The notes beneath the pieces were generated by a model, which saw nothing but the letters and a program-made list of their open reading frames with translations, did not search any database and was not told the DNA's origin. This document shows, piece after piece, positions 34,987-44,178 of a stretch of 64,000 nt of DNA. A program made the translations under genes and the position numbers. How positions within the stretch are numbered: the stretch's first letter is position 1; every line of letters begins with the position of its first letter. This stretch comes from Clostridium aquiflavi. GTDB lineage: Bacteria > Bacillota > Clostridia > Clostridiales > Clostridiaceae. The stretch is taken from NCBI RefSeq assembly GCF_031344075.1, contig NZ_JAVJAN010000018.1, positions 1 through 64,000 on the forward strand, in the 5' to 3' direction.

Positions 34987-35847
34987 TTAAGTATCTGTTC
35001 CAACTTTATCCCATTCTGCACTTTCATTGTATCCTACTAGCCAGTTTAATGATTTATGTCGTTCCAATACAACACCCTTGTCCATTTTAGCTGGTGCAGG
35101 CAGATTATGAATTCTTGTATCTACACAGGCCCAATCTAGGCAAAAAATCAAATCACATTCATCTAATAATGCTTCTTTTGATTTAGGTTTTGAGTTCTCT
35201 AAAATTTCTTCAATAGAACAATAATCTCTTAATAGACGAACTGTTAGTGGTACATCACATATATGATCTGGAAAATCTAATTCATCTATGAAGCCTAAAG
35301 CCCATTCCATAACAAATAAATTTTCATACTGCCATGAATATGCAATCTGTTCTTCTTTTGTAGGATTTGGATTTTGCAAATATTCCTTTTCTCTTGGTGA
35401 AAAGAATTTTTTTGCATCAAATCTTTCTATAATTTCATTTACAAATTCATATGCTTCACTGACTTTCATGTCTTCACTAATTAAACATTCTGAATATAAT
35501 GAAACAATCATAAGTGCAATAGCTCTTTTTGCAATCTCTTCTTTCGATCTACATTTAGATTTTTCTGCTGTTTCAATTACTGGATACCATGCAGGAACAT
35601 AAATAAATTTATCTTCTATAATTTTACGACTTTTTAATCTACGATTAATTTGTTCTTCTGTTATTTGTCCATCTTTTGGTGTAATAGTGAATTCTTGTTT
35701 AGGTAAATAATTAAATAGAGTACTTTTTCCACTTTCAGATAAAATAAGCTCAATACCTCTATCGCTTTCACAGTACAACCCATCTTCTTCATCACATAAT
35801 AATAGAATTCCTTTAAGTTCAGGTAATGTTTTTGAAAACAATCTCAT
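34987..35847 (-). CDS. DUF4272 domain-containing protein
   Basis: The 286-aa cytosolic protein contains the DUF4272 region (about 100-280): AKRAIALMIVSLYSECLIS, NPNPTKEEQIAYSWQYENLF, VMEWALGF, then DECDLIFCLDWACVDTRIHN and a closing VVLERHKSLNWLVGY. The N-terminal 95 residues are unlike that domain. DUF4272 function is unknown; it is often found in loci with immunity-like genes. It is the first gene of this minus-strand row. Confidence 0.75.
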   Translation of the reverse strand: MRLFSKTLPELKGILLLCDEEDGLYCESDRGIELILSESGKSTLFNYLPKQEFTITPKDGQITEEQINRRLKSRKIIEDKFIYVPAWYPVIETAEKSKCRSKEEIAKRAIALMIVSLYSECLISEDMKVSEAYEFVNEIIERFDAKKFFSPREKEYLQNPNPTKEEQIAYSWQYENLFVMEWALGFIDELDFPDHICDVPLTVRLLRDYCSIEEILENSKPKSKEALLDECDLIFCLDWACVDTRIHNLPAPAKMDKGVVLERHKSLNWLVGYNESAEWDKVGTDT

Positions 35848-36047
35848 TATTATCGTCCTCTCAAATTGCTACTTAGTAAGTCTTTTTTATTAATTTGCTT
35901 TTAGCTGTATATATTTAATTTCGTTCAATTCCAAGAAAAATTCCCCCCTTTTGTAAAATATATAAAAAGAGTTAATTGACTAATTTATTACATTAATGTA
36001 TATTGATAATAAATTAAAAGAAAATCTCTATTTTCAGGAGGAGGACT

Positions 36048-36851
36048 ATGAATACATATTTTAAAAAAGCAATTAAATTAGGAACAGTAGCTATACTTAC
36101 AGGAATTATATTATTTTTACCAAATCAAAAAGTTAATGCAGAAGAGGCTGTTTATGGCCAATGGAAAAATGACAATATTGGATGGTGGTTTGAGTCTGAT
36201 AGATCATATGCAAAAGGATGGAATACTATTGATGATAAATGGTATTATTTTTACAATAATGGTTATATGGCACATGATACAACAATTGACGGATACTATA
36301 TAGATTCAGATGGTGAATGGATAGATGACTCTGAAATAAGCTATGAAGAATTTTGTAATAATGTAGATAGCCAAATGCTTAATTTAATAAATAAACATAG
36401 AAAAAGCAATGGTGTTTTTGTATTAATTGAAACAAATCAACTTAGAAATTCAGCTAAAGAAAAATCAAAACATATGTCTAACTATGGATATTTTTCTCAT
36501 TATTATAATGGACAAGATTCTCGTCAATTATTTAATTCTCAAATAAATGCGGAAAATATTGAATACAAGTGTTTTAATAATAAATACACAAAAAGAAGCG
36601 CAAAAGAATTAGCACAAAAATTATTTGATGGGTGGAAGGAATCATCTGGACATAATGCTAATATGTTAAATTCAGATTTTAGTGAATATGGTTTTTCTGT
36701 AGAAAAAGGTGTTTATAATGGATCTAATGTGTTCTTTGCAACACAGATGTTTAAGGTTGGAAATAGAATCGGAAATGAACATAATATGCATATGTACATA
36801 GACAAAAATGGACAAGAATATATTTATGTACCAAACCCAAATAACAATTAA
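36048..36851 (+). CDS. Exported CAP-domain protein with cell-wall-binding repeats
   Basis: The 267-aa protein has a signal peptide (1-31, ending VNAEE) and two choline-binding-like repeats (about 36-92: GWWFESDRSYAKGWNTIDDK, WYYFYNNGYM). A CAP/SCP (YkwD-like) domain follows (about 108-240), with LINKHRKSNG, KEKSKHMSNYGYFSH and GWKESSGHNANMLNSDFSEYG. CAP proteins in Clostridium and Bacillus are spore- or envelope-associated with unclear chemistry. A GGAGGAGG ribosome site supports the start. Confidence 0.87.
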   Translation: MNTYFKKAIKLGTVAILTGIILFLPNQKVNAEEAVYGQWKNDNIGWWFESDRSYAKGWNTIDDKWYYFYNNGYMAHDTTIDGYYIDSDGEWIDDSEISYEEFCNNVDSQMLNLINKHRKSNGVFVLIETNQLRNSAKEKSKHMSNYGYFSHYYNGQDSRQLFNSQINAENIEYKCFNNKYTKRSAKELAQKLFDGWKESSGHNANMLNSDFSEYGFSVEKGVYNGSNVFFATQMFKVGNRIGNEHNMHMYIDKNGQEYIYVPNPNNN

Positions 36852-36995
36852 TATATAATTCTAGATGTATTTACTGTATTTTGTTAAATCCATACAAACA
36901 CAGTTTAATACACTATTATATTGATTTTTATTTATTAATCATTCTTCTTTTAGTTTTTAAAAAATTTCTAAAGATTCTCTAGTAGTACAATAAAG

Positions 36996-37031
36996 CCCCC
37001 CATGTATAAGGTTAACTCTTATACATGGGGG
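36996..37031. terminator. Hairpin in the gap after the CAP gene
   Basis: CCCCCCATGTATAAG, a GTTAACT loop and CTTATACATGGGGG form a near-perfect 14-bp stem in the 260-nt space between the CAP gene and the Rpn-like remnant. It is a probable terminator, although the T-run is weak on both sides. Confidence 0.55.
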
Positions 37032-37112
37032 ATATATAATTCTATTTTAAAATTTATCTTTGATTTCAATATCTAAGTGCTGTAACTCTATCACTTATTA
37101 AATATTCTAATA

Positions 37113-37320
37113 CTATTCCCATATCTTTTTTACTTGATCTTCTGATATATTATACTCTTTAGCTATTTCATATATTGAATATCCTTGCATTGAAAGCTTT
37201 AATACTTTTTGGGTTAAAATAATTCCTTCTTCAATTTTTTCTCTATCTCTTTATAGTAAAGTTCTAAATTCCACCTCCACTGAAATATCATTTTTAACTT
37301 TTTGCACTCTTCTATGTATA
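37113..37320 (-). pseudogene. Degenerate Rpn/PD-(D/E)XK transposase-type C-terminus
   Basis: One frame reads IHRRVQKVKNDISVEVEFRT, a TAA (37251-37253), then KIEEGIILTQKVLKLSMQGY and SIYEIAKEYNISEDQVKKIW before a stop. This is the C-terminal tail pattern of Rpn/PDDEXK-type recombination-promoting nucleases. The nuclease core is absent. A related C-terminal fragment lies at 54073-54330. Confidence 0.55.
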
Positions 37321-37338
37321 TTTTTCACTAGATTTCTT

Positions 37339-37857
37339 TTAAAATTTTTTATTAAATTTACTTTTAGATTTTACTATGCAAAACATAACGATAGCACTTA
37401 TAACATCCAAACAAAAAAGAAAATGTAAAATACAGTTTACTACAGCTGTTAATTTGGTGATTTTCTTTTCTCTATAGGCTTGAACTATTCCGTTAATACC
37501 ATACATAGAAGATGGAAGTAACATAATAAAATCAAAAATAGCCAAAAAGAGTGCTATAACTACTCCAAATCCCAATGGCCAAATCATCATAATACTTCCG
37601 AACATAAAAACTACAATATAAATTGGTATATTACATAATTTAAGAAGCATGTCCCAAAATAATAATGTAGTACTGTTCTCTCCATGCTTTGCTAGTATAA
37701 ATGGATAAATCATATTAGATATAAAAAATATAATTGAAAGAACTAAAAAAATTAAATTAAGATTTGCTAAAACCCCTTTATAATTCCCCTTAAAAGTGAT
37801 CAATATCACTAAATAAGTCGATATTATCAACATTATTGGTAAAATACGTTTTTTCAT
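37339..37857 (-). CDS. Integral membrane protein, 172 aa, unknown
   Basis: It has about five predicted spans: MLIISTYLVILITF, LIFLVLSIIFFISNMIYPF, IPIYIVVFMFGSIMMIWPLG, VVIALFLAIFDFIMLLPS and CILHFLFCLDVISAIVMFCI, with a basic tail (KSKSKFNKKF). There is no signal-peptidase site. I do not recognise a family. An AAGGAG ribosome site precedes the ATG. It is transcribed away from the lysozyme gene. Confidence 0.6.
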   Translation of the reverse strand: MKKRILPIMLIISTYLVILITFKGNYKGVLANLNLIFLVLSIIFFISNMIYPFILAKHGENSTTLLFWDMLLKLCNIPIYIVVFMFGSIMMIWPLGFGVVIALFLAIFDFIMLLPSSMYGINGIVQAYREKKITKLTAVVNCILHFLFCLDVISAIVMFCIVKSKSKFNKKF

Positions 37858-37996
37858 TAATTAACTCCTTTTTCATTTATATATAAATAATAGTTAATTT
37901 ATATATAAAAGTCAAAAATTCACACTTAAGATATTTAATTTACATATTATTTTAAAATTAAAGTTTACAAAATTAAGAAAAAACTCCTTTTAGTAT

Positions 37997-39241
37997 ATGA
38001 TTAGCAATTCAAATATGAAAGGAAATGATGTACAAATGTTAGATTGGAAAGAAAAAAATGGAGAATGGTTTTGCTACAAAGCTGGAACTTTAGTTAAAGG
38101 CTGGGTAGAAGATGAAAATGGAAGATGGTTTCATTTAAATGAACGTAATGGCAAAATGGATATTGACTGGGTTGAAATTGATTCAATCTGGTACTATTTC
38201 TATCCTAAAAAAACTGAAAAAGATGGTAATACTCATTATACAGGCGAAATGGCTACTGGTTGGATTGAAATTGATTCTAAATGGTATTACTTATATTCTA
38301 AGAGAACTGAAAAGGATGGGATTACTCATCCTAAAGGTGAAATGGCTGCCGGTTGGGCTGAAATTGATTCTAGATGGTACTACTTCTATTCTAAGAGAAC
38401 TGAAAAAGATGGTATCACTTATCCTAAAGGTGAAATGGCTACTGGTTGGATTGAAATTGATTCTAGATGGTATTTTTTATACCCTAATAAAACTGAAAAA
38501 TATGGGGTTACTCATCCTCAAGGGGAGATGGCTACTGATTGGACTGAGATTAATTCTAAATGGTATTACTTATACACAAAGAAGACTGAAAAGGATGGTA
38601 ATACTCATTATACAGGTGAAATGGCTACTGGTTGGATAAAATTAAATGAAAAATGGTATTACTTATATTCAGATGGTAAAATGGCTTGCAATACTACAAT
38701 TGATGGATGGTCAATAGATTCAAATGGTGTTGCAAATAATTCTGCTGTATCTGGAGATGGGTTAGTTTCTACTAATTGTATTAATTTTGTTAAAGGATAT
38801 GAACAATTCCATGCTCACAAATATGATGATGGTACAGGAACAATTACTCAAGGTTATGGCTGTATTAAAGATGAAATTGCTGATTGGGGAGACACAATTA
38901 CGGAACAACAGGCAAGTGATAGATTAAATAATTTGATAAACGCTAAGTATGCTAAACCTGTCAAAGCAAATTTGGATTCGAAAGGAATTTCATTAACTCA
39001 AAATCAATTTGATTCCCTTGTATCTTTTGCATATAATATTGGTTACCCTACTCTTTTTAAAAGTTCACTATACAATTATATAGTTTCTGGTGGAAGAGAT
39101 GCAGATACAATTAAAAGATATTTTTGTATGTATAACAAAGGTATGGTAAACGGTGTATTAACAGTTATGGACGGATTGAATAAAAGAAGAATTGCTGAAA
39201 GCAATATATTTAATTATGGAATATATGATTCAACTCATTAA
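37997..39241 (+). CDS. GH24 (phage-type) lysozyme with tandem wall-binding repeats
   Basis: The protein is up to 414 aa. The first ~250 residues are choline-binding-like repeats, mostly a 31-residue unit (WIEIDSxWYYxYxKKTEKDG, then THxxGEMATG). The catalytic domain (about 265-405) is GH24: INFVKGYEQFHAHKYDDGTG with the Glu, TQGYGCIKDE, and FDSLVSFAYNIGYPTLFKSS. It hydrolyses peptidoglycan glycan strands. No signal peptide is present. The best ribosome site (AAAGGA) favours a start at 38036 (MLDWKEKNGEW). It looks like a phage endolysin kept without phage neighbours. Confidence 0.85.
   Translation: MISNSNMKGNDVQMLDWKEKNGEWFCYKAGTLVKGWVEDENGRWFHLNERNGKMDIDWVEIDSIWYYFYPKKTEKDGNTHYTGEMATGWIEIDSKWYYLYSKRTEKDGITHPKGEMAAGWAEIDSRWYYFYSKRTEKDGITYPKGEMATGWIEIDSRWYFLYPNKTEKYGVTHPQGEMATDWTEINSKWYYLYTKKTEKDGNTHYTGEMATGWIKLNEKWYYLYSDGKMACNTTIDGWSIDSNGVANNSAVSGDGLVSTNCINFVKGYEQFHAHKYDDGTGTITQGYGCIKDEIADWGDTITEQQASDRLNNLINAKYAKPVKANLDSKGISLTQNQFDSLVSFAYNIGYPTLFKSSLYNYIVSGGRDADTIKRYFCMYNKGMVNGVLTVMDGLNKRRIAESNIFNYGIYDSTH
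38165..38635 (+). repeat. Five-fold 93-bp tandem coding repeat
   Basis: Successive units of 93 bp encode the 31-residue wall-binding repeat of the lysozyme. The DNA of neighbouring units is highly similar (for example GGTGAAATGGCTACTGGTTG recurs), so the copy number may vary by slippage. Confidence 0.8.
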
Positions 39242-39319
39242 AATATTTACTATATAAATTATTGTTATACTAAAATTAAACTACTCTCTATCAAATAATA
39301 GTGAAAAAATCAGAATATT

Positions 39320-39359
39320 TGATATCGCTAATTACTTTTGTGATTAGCGATATTTTTTC
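39320..39359 (+). terminator. Terminator after the lysozyme gene
   Basis: ATATCGCTAAT, a 10-nt loop and ATTAGCGATAT are followed by T6. Confidence 0.85.
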
Positions 39360-39477
39360 ATTAAATGAATTATAAATAATATATTTACAAAAAACACAAA
39401 TAATGCTAATATTGTTATTAATTAAAATGTAAATGAAGTAATGTATGCAAATAAAATGATTAGAAGGAGATTTAAAA

Positions 39478-40152
39478 TTGAAGTTTTTAAGAATTTTTAT
39501 ATTAGTAGCACTACTAGTAATCCTAACTGGTTGTGGGACTGAAAAATCACAAAATAATCATATCCAAACAAATAATGATATTTCTACTGAAGCTACTGAT
39601 ACTGAAGATAACACTACAAATAACAATACTAATAGTAGTGAAAAAATTACAAATAATAATACTAAAAAAGAAAGCACTACTAATAAAGTAAATTCTAATA
39701 AAAATAATAGTAATAACAATACTGCTATAAATAAAAACTCTGAAAATAACCCTACAAAAGTTCAAAATGAAGAATCATTTTATGGACAATGGGTTATAGA
39801 AAATGTAGTAGGATTTGGTAAGGTAGGAACTTATAGTGATGAAGATATAAAAAAAATAGTAGGAAAAAAACTAAGTTTTTCAAAAGAGCAATCAAGTTGC
39901 TTTGGAGATGATGCAAGCTACCTAAATGACACAGTTAAAAATCCTACTTACAAAAAATCAGTTATTACATCTGATGAATTTTTAAGTACTTGGCTTGTAC
40001 CTTTAAGCACTTTGAGTATAAATAGCGATACTGTAACAGAAATTGAGGTAAATAATTTAAAAAATCTTCCAACATGTACTTTTTTTATAAAAGATAACGA
40101 CACATTAATACTTTATGGTGGAGGTACTTTTTTTGAACTTAGAAAAGCATAA
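39478..40152 (+). CDS. Lipoprotein with Asn/Thr-rich linker, unknown function
   Basis: The 224-aa protein starts at TTG eight bases after AAGGAG and has a lipoprotein signal (LVALLVILTGC, Cys about 19). A low-complexity Asn/Thr/Ser/Lys region (25-97) spaces a C-terminal beta-rich domain (98-224: FYGQWVIENVVGFGKVGTYS, then KSVITSDEFLSTWLVPLS). The domain starts with YGQW, as in lipocalin-like proteins that report the effect of replacing one thing with another, but the function is unknown. A terminator follows at 40244-40277. Confidence 0.75.
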   Translation: MKFLRIFILVALLVILTGCGTEKSQNNHIQTNNDISTEATDTEDNTTNNNTNSSEKITNNNTKKESTTNKVNSNKNNSNNNTAINKNSENNPTKVQNEESFYGQWVIENVVGFGKVGTYSDEDIKKIVGKKLSFSKEQSSCFGDDASYLNDTVKNPTYKKSVITSDEFLSTWLVPLSTLSINSDTVTEIEVNNLKNLPTCTFFIKDNDTLILYGGGTFFELRKA

Positions 40153-40243
40153 TGAAAAACAAATTAAATAAACATAATTCAATGTCTATTATAGTTAATA
40201 ACTAAAAAAGCTATGATAAAACTTAATTTATAAAAAATATTTA

Positions 40244-40277
40244 AGAGTCCATATTTATGTTAATATGGACTCTTTCC
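40244..40277 (+). terminator. Terminator after the 39.5 kb lipoprotein gene
   Basis: AGAGTCCATATT, a six-base loop and the perfect complement AATATGGACTCT, then TTTCC. Confidence 0.8.
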
Positions 40278-40420
40278 TAATATAAAACAAGATTTATACT
40301 ATTTATATATTTTAAAGGATAATCTTAAATTTTTAAGTTTATCTCTTTTTTTAAATTACTTAATATTTTCTATTAAAATATTAAGTAAAAGCTTTGTACT
40401 ATTACATATTAAAAATTTTA

Positions 40421-40849
40421 CTATTTTTCAATACTACCTTCCTTAAAAGCAACATATTCGGAACTAGAATTCACCATATATATATAATATTCACCTGATT
40501 CATCTGCTGTTAATTTATAACTTCCTGATAAATCGCTGAATGTTTTTCCTTTTATCATTTTTCCATTTAGTACATATCCAATTATTATGTTTTGGTCTTT
40601 TACTATTTTAGATTTATATTTATTAAAATTAATTATTAATTCTTCACCTTTGTTTAATGTCCAACCGCTTCCATCTTCCTTGGTAAATACACTTATACTA
40701 CCATTTGCTCCTATGATTTCAGGTGTTATGTATTTGTCGTTTTCTTTTTTTACTATGAACTTACTGATAAGGGCTGAATCTAATGACATTTCAGCATCTA
40801 TATTCTTTATAACGTGATTAGATTCTAATGTATATTGTTCATTAGTTGA
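40421..40849 (-). pseudogene. 5'-truncated gene for an exported beta-rich domain
   Basis: The frame is open from 40849 (TNEQYTLESNHVIKNIDAEM) but has no start codon before Met at 40789 and no ribosome site there. It reads GANGSISVFTKEDGSGWTLN, KGEELIINFNKYKSKIVKDQ and SGEYYIYMVNSSSEYV. This recalls the exported C-terminal part of M56/BlaR-like membrane proteins, with low certainty. The missing start and promoter suggest a leftover 3' end. Confidence 0.5.
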
Positions 40850-40935
40850 TTATTAATATTTTTCCTATATTATAACATATATATTAAATTAAAAATATGT
40901 GTACTAAGTAATAATATTTTATGCTGATTATATTA

Positions 40936-40975
40936 AAGGTGTGAAAATAATATTAAATTATTGTTTCCACACCTT
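40936..40975 (-). terminator. Terminator of the DUF1266 gene
   Basis: AAGGTGTG at the left and CACACCTT at the right, with additional A-T pairing inside. It lies about 55 nt after the stop at 41030. Confidence 0.65.
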
Positions 40976-41029
40976 CAAATTCAAGTAAATAATTGTATTT
41001 AAATAAATAAAATAAAGTCCTATTTATGT

Positions 41030-41923
41030 TTATAGAATGTTTAAATCTTTATTAAAATAGTCATTTTCAATTAAAGTTTTTACCCCGTTAACTCTCTCAT
41101 TTATCATTACAGGTCCAAAGACTATCTTCTCTTCATAGAAATAGCATACACCAATTAAATAGTCTATTATAAAATCTTCCATTGAAGCAAATTCTTCATT
41201 AATTAGATTATGTACTTTTGGTTTGAATTCTTCAAATTCTTCTAAATTTATTAAATCACATGTTAATGATTCTCTTAATAATAAGACAGCTCTTTGAATA
41301 TTAAAAGCAGCTATATGTTTTGAACTTTTTTTGTTTTTAATATTTTCAAATTGTAAATTATGTTTTTTCAATATTTTTTCAAACCACTTATTCTTGTTTA
41401 TATCAAAGTTTATATCTGAGAAATTATTTTTATCCATTAATTGTTCCAAATTTGCATAAAGCTGATTTTTATTCTCAATGTTCCAACTAGCACCAAGTGA
41501 AGCAAGAATCATTTCTTTCTCATCTTTACTTTTATAATCTCGTACTTCTAAACAATTAATAAATCCCTTTTTATTTTTTTCACCTTTATTATGTTTATCT
41601 AAAGTAGCTTCAGTAATTGAAAATAATGCTCCTATTTTAACTAAAAATTGAGATGCTTCATCTGTGCATTTAAAATGAATAGTTTTATTAATAGCCTTTT
41701 CAAATGAAATAACACTTGTTTTCCAAATAAATCTTACGACAAAAACAGCTAACCATTTAATAATATTTACAATAACAGCGGCTAAAAAAACGCCTATTAA
41801 AAGCTTACCTATTTTATCACCCATATAAACTGATATTAATTCCTTGAAATAAAATAAAATAACCACAATAATAATCGAGAGCAATGTTGTCCCTATATGC
41901 TTTTTTAATGTCCCCCCATACAT
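41030..41923 (-). CDS. Membrane-anchored DUF1266 protein
   Basis: The 297-aa protein has two or three N-terminal spans (TTLLSIIIVVILFYFKELIS, LLIGVFLAAVIVNIIKWLAV) and a cytosolic C-terminal DUF1266 region (about 135-290): LASLGASWNIENKNQLYANL, AFNIQRAVLLLRESLTCDLI, FASMEDFIIDYLIGVCYF. DUF1266 is of unknown function and is often found near polymorphic toxins. It is monocistronic. Confidence 0.7.
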   Translation of the reverse strand: MYGGTLKKHIGTTLLSIIIVVILFYFKELISVYMGDKIGKLLIGVFLAAVIVNIIKWLAVFVVRFIWKTSVISFEKAINKTIHFKCTDEASQFLVKIGALFSITEATLDKHNKGEKNKKGFINCLEVRDYKSKDEKEMILASLGASWNIENKNQLYANLEQLMDKNNFSDINFDINKNKWFEKILKKHNLQFENIKNKKSSKHIAAFNIQRAVLLLRESLTCDLINLEEFEEFKPKVHNLINEEFASMEDFIIDYLIGVCYFYEEKIVFGPVMINERVNGVKTLIENDYFNKDLNIL

Positions 41924-42110
41924 ATTAAAAAATCTCCTTCCATATTAATATTTTTATGTTTCTATATTTATTATACATAATTATATATAATAACCAAGTT
42001 AAAATATGTAACTAATGTAATAAGCTCACTACTAAGGTTTGGGACATTCATATAGAACTTAATGGCAAAGAGAAAAAGTACACATCCAACTATGAATAAT
42101 AATTATTATT

Positions 42111-42149
42111 ATAAACATAGTTATTTTCCACTTAAATGACTATGTTTAT
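42111..42149 (-). terminator. Terminator after the 42.2 kb gene
   Basis: ATAAACATAGT and its perfect 11-bp complement lie just after the stop codon at 42165. Confidence 0.75.
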
Positions 42150-42164
42150 ATGAAAATAATATAT

Positions 42165-42800
42165 TTAACCCCTATTATCATAAACTTCCAAATTAAATTC
42201 ATTATCAATTCTGCCAACTGTAGCCAATAATAAATAACCATCACATTCATTACTGTTTATCTCAAATTCTAAACCATACTCTGATAATTCCATAAATGAT
42301 GGCATAATAGTACTTAAAAGCTTTTCTACATCAATCATTGGTAAATATTTATTAAACACATCTATTCCAGATATAGTATCTACTGGTTTATTAAAGACTT
42401 CATTACAAGCCTCTTCATAATTTTTGCCACTAATTTTATCATAAAGTGTTTCTTCATTTATTATTTCTGGAATTTTATCTTTAATAATAAATGAAGGAAA
42501 TTCAGCATTTGAACATTCCCAAAATTCAAAATAAGTATCCGTTAAATCTTCAAAAAGCCACATTATAAATTGATTTTTTATCTTATCAATATTTTCATTA
42601 ACATTAGAAATAAATGTATTATATTTTTCTGTTAAAATTTTCATTTCTTCTTCTCTCTTTGACACTGTCTTTTCTATTTCAGAAAAACATACTTCTTCTT
42701 TAATACTAATCATATCTGAATTGTAAGTCCCCAAAAAACCTAAATCGATACTATTATTACAATATAAGTTATTATTATCATCTATCTTAATTTGAAACAT
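42165..42800 (-). CDS. Acidic protein of unknown function (about 211 aa)
   Basis: The frame starts at 42818 (MKVGMIMFQI), but Met 7 at 42800 is a better start because AGTAGGT lies before it and no ribosome site precedes the first ATG. The protein is acidic, soluble, with a helical middle (EIEKTVSKREEEMKILTEKY) and a beta-rich C-terminus. There is no signal peptide. I do not recognise the family. It lies about 50 nt upstream of, and on the same strand as, the gap before the terminator, and may share a transcript with the deformylase-like gene at 42868. Confidence 0.55.
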   Translation of the reverse strand: MFQIKIDDNNNLYCNNSIDLGFLGTYNSDMISIKEEVCFSEIEKTVSKREEEMKILTEKYNTFISNVNENIDKIKNQFIMWLFEDLTDTYFEFWECSNAEFPSFIIKDKIPEIINEETLYDKISGKNYEEACNEVFNKPVDTISGIDVFNKYLPMIDVEKLLSTIMPSFMELSEYGLEFEINSNECDGYLLLATVGRIDNEFNLEVYDNRG

Positions 42801-42867
42801 AATCATACCTACTTTCATTTTGCAATTAACTACCTTATTATGCTAAGTCCTATTTTCATGTCTACAA

Positions 42868-43278
42868 CTAAATTATAATTCCATCAAAATGATCTATTTC
42901 ATGTTGAATAATTTGTGCTACAAATCCAGTAAACACCTGCTTCTTTTTCTTGAAATTTTTATCAAGATACTGAACTTCTACTATCTCATATCTCTTTGTT
43001 TTTCTAAATCCTGTTAAAGATAAGCAGCTCTCTTCTGTTTCATAAATCTTTTCTTTTTTTAATATAATTGGATTCACCATAGGTATAATAACTTTTCCTG
43101 CTACAAATACTAATATACGCTTTTTAACTCCAATCATATTTCCAGCCAAGCCAACACAATGTTCTATGTTTACTTTTAAAGTATCTATTAAATCATCAAT
43201 AACAACCTTATCTCTTTTTGTTGCCTCTTCTGATTTCTCCCCTAAAAATAATACATCTTTTACAATTGGTTTTACCAT
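42868..43278 (-). CDS. Peptide deformylase-like protein with altered motif 1
   Basis: The 136-aa protein has the three deformylase motifs: GLAGNMIG (motif 1, about 43-50), EESCLSL (motif 2, about 82-88, with the metal-ligand Cys) and QHEIDHFDG (motif 3, about 124-132, HExxH). In classic enzymes motif 1 ends in Gln (GxGxAAxQ), which helps bind the transition state; here that position is Met. It is shorter than typical housekeeping deformylases (about 150-190 aa). It probably removes formyl groups or is a divergent paralogue. The housekeeping def gene is probably elsewhere. Confidence 0.82.
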   Translation of the reverse strand: MVKPIVKDVLFLGEKSEEATKRDKVVIDDLIDTLKVNIEHCVGLAGNMIGVKKRILVFVAGKVIIPMVNPIILKKEKIYETEESCLSLTGFRKTKRYEIVEVQYLDKNFKKKKQVFTGFVAQIIQHEIDHFDGIII

Positions 43279-43410
43279 AATTTATCTTCCTCTTCTTTCA
43301 TTATCTGCTTTAAAATTATCTGATTTAAAATTTATTCAACATATTGTTATTTAATTTTTTGCCATAGTTATCAGTCCACTTTTTCATGTTGTATATGATA
43401 AATAATAATT

Positions 43411-43713
43411 TTAATAATATCCATTTTCACATAACAGTTCATAGCAACTGTTTACTTCTTCATCAGTAAATAATTTTGCATATTTAGGTTCTACAATAGT
43501 CGCCTCCATTGTTAATTTAATGCATCCTTCTTCTACTAATTTAGTAAAACAATCAGATGTTCTACCTTTTCTTAAAATTTCTTGCGCAGTTCTAACTATT
43601 CCAAATCTCTCTATTGTTTCTAGAAATTTTGTCATTTTACAATCATGTTCTTTTTCTGCTATTTCACATTTTTTTATAACTTCCTCTTGAAGTTTCTTCT
43701 CTAAAGTTTCCAT
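43411..43713 (-). CDS. Small helical protein, unknown (100 aa)
   Basis: The 100-aa soluble protein is mainly helical: EKKLQEEVIKKCEIAEKEHD, then FGIVRTAQEILRKGRTSDCF, TKLVEEGC and LFTDEEVNSCYELL. This layout resembles a small C-terminal module sometimes seen with nucleases or restriction-type proteins (helix, GRTSDxF, LTxEA), but I cannot name it. It carries an AGTGGAG-type ribosome site. It is monocistronic. Confidence 0.55.
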   Translation of the reverse strand: METLEKKLQEEVIKKCEIAEKEHDCKMTKFLETIERFGIVRTAQEILRKGRTSDCFTKLVEEGCIKLTMEATIVEPKYAKLFTDEEVNSCYELLCENGYY

Positions 43714-43935
43714 TTTTACACTCCACTATTAATTATTTTTTATATTACTATTTTTATTTATTATACCGTATTTTTACTTATAAGAATAGATTTAGCCTAG
43801 TAATATCAATACTTAAGTATATAAATATCCCTTTCCAATATTAAGTATGCTTATTTATTATCCTTGATTATTAAAGGCTATAGAAGAGAATATTTTGATG
43901 CATTGATATTAATTTTAACTTTCTATTAAAACCGT

Positions 43936-44112
43936 CTATAGCTTCAAAAGCAAAAATATTGCAATAATAATGGATGATGTATTTAATATTTGGGCTATTT
44001 TCTTGTTATTATTTTTTTTATTTATAGTTATAAGACAAATTGTGAAAACTTGAATAATAAAGTATAACACTCCAAATATTTCAAAATATGTTTTGGTATC
44101 ATATGAAATCAT
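43936..44112 (-). CDS. Small membrane protein, 58 aa
   Basis: This short frame has a strong AAGGAGAG ribosome site before ATG at 44112. It encodes two hydrophobic segments (FEIFGVLYFIIQVFTICLI, about 10-29, and SIIIAIFLLLKL, about 47-58) around a basic loop (NKKNNNKKIAQ). No family is recognised. It lies 66 nt after the alpha/beta-hydrolase gene's stop and may be co-transcribed with it. Confidence 0.5.
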   Translation of the reverse strand: MISYDTKTYFEIFGVLYFIIQVFTICLITINKKNNNKKIAQILNTSSIIIAIFLLLKL

Positions 44113-44178
44113 TATAATTTCTCTCTCCTTAAAAAGTAAACAGGCTATTCTCCAGTTATTAACGAATTCTATGATAAT

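Noticed and set aside
38165..38635. Regular 93-bp repeats that could suggest a CRISPR array
   Set aside because: The repeats are contiguous and coding for wall-binding motifs, with no unique spacers and no cas genes.
38139..38639. A 166-codon open frame overlapping the lysozyme repeats
   Set aside because: It is an out-of-frame reading of the tandem repeats, with no ribosome site and an artificial repeat composition.
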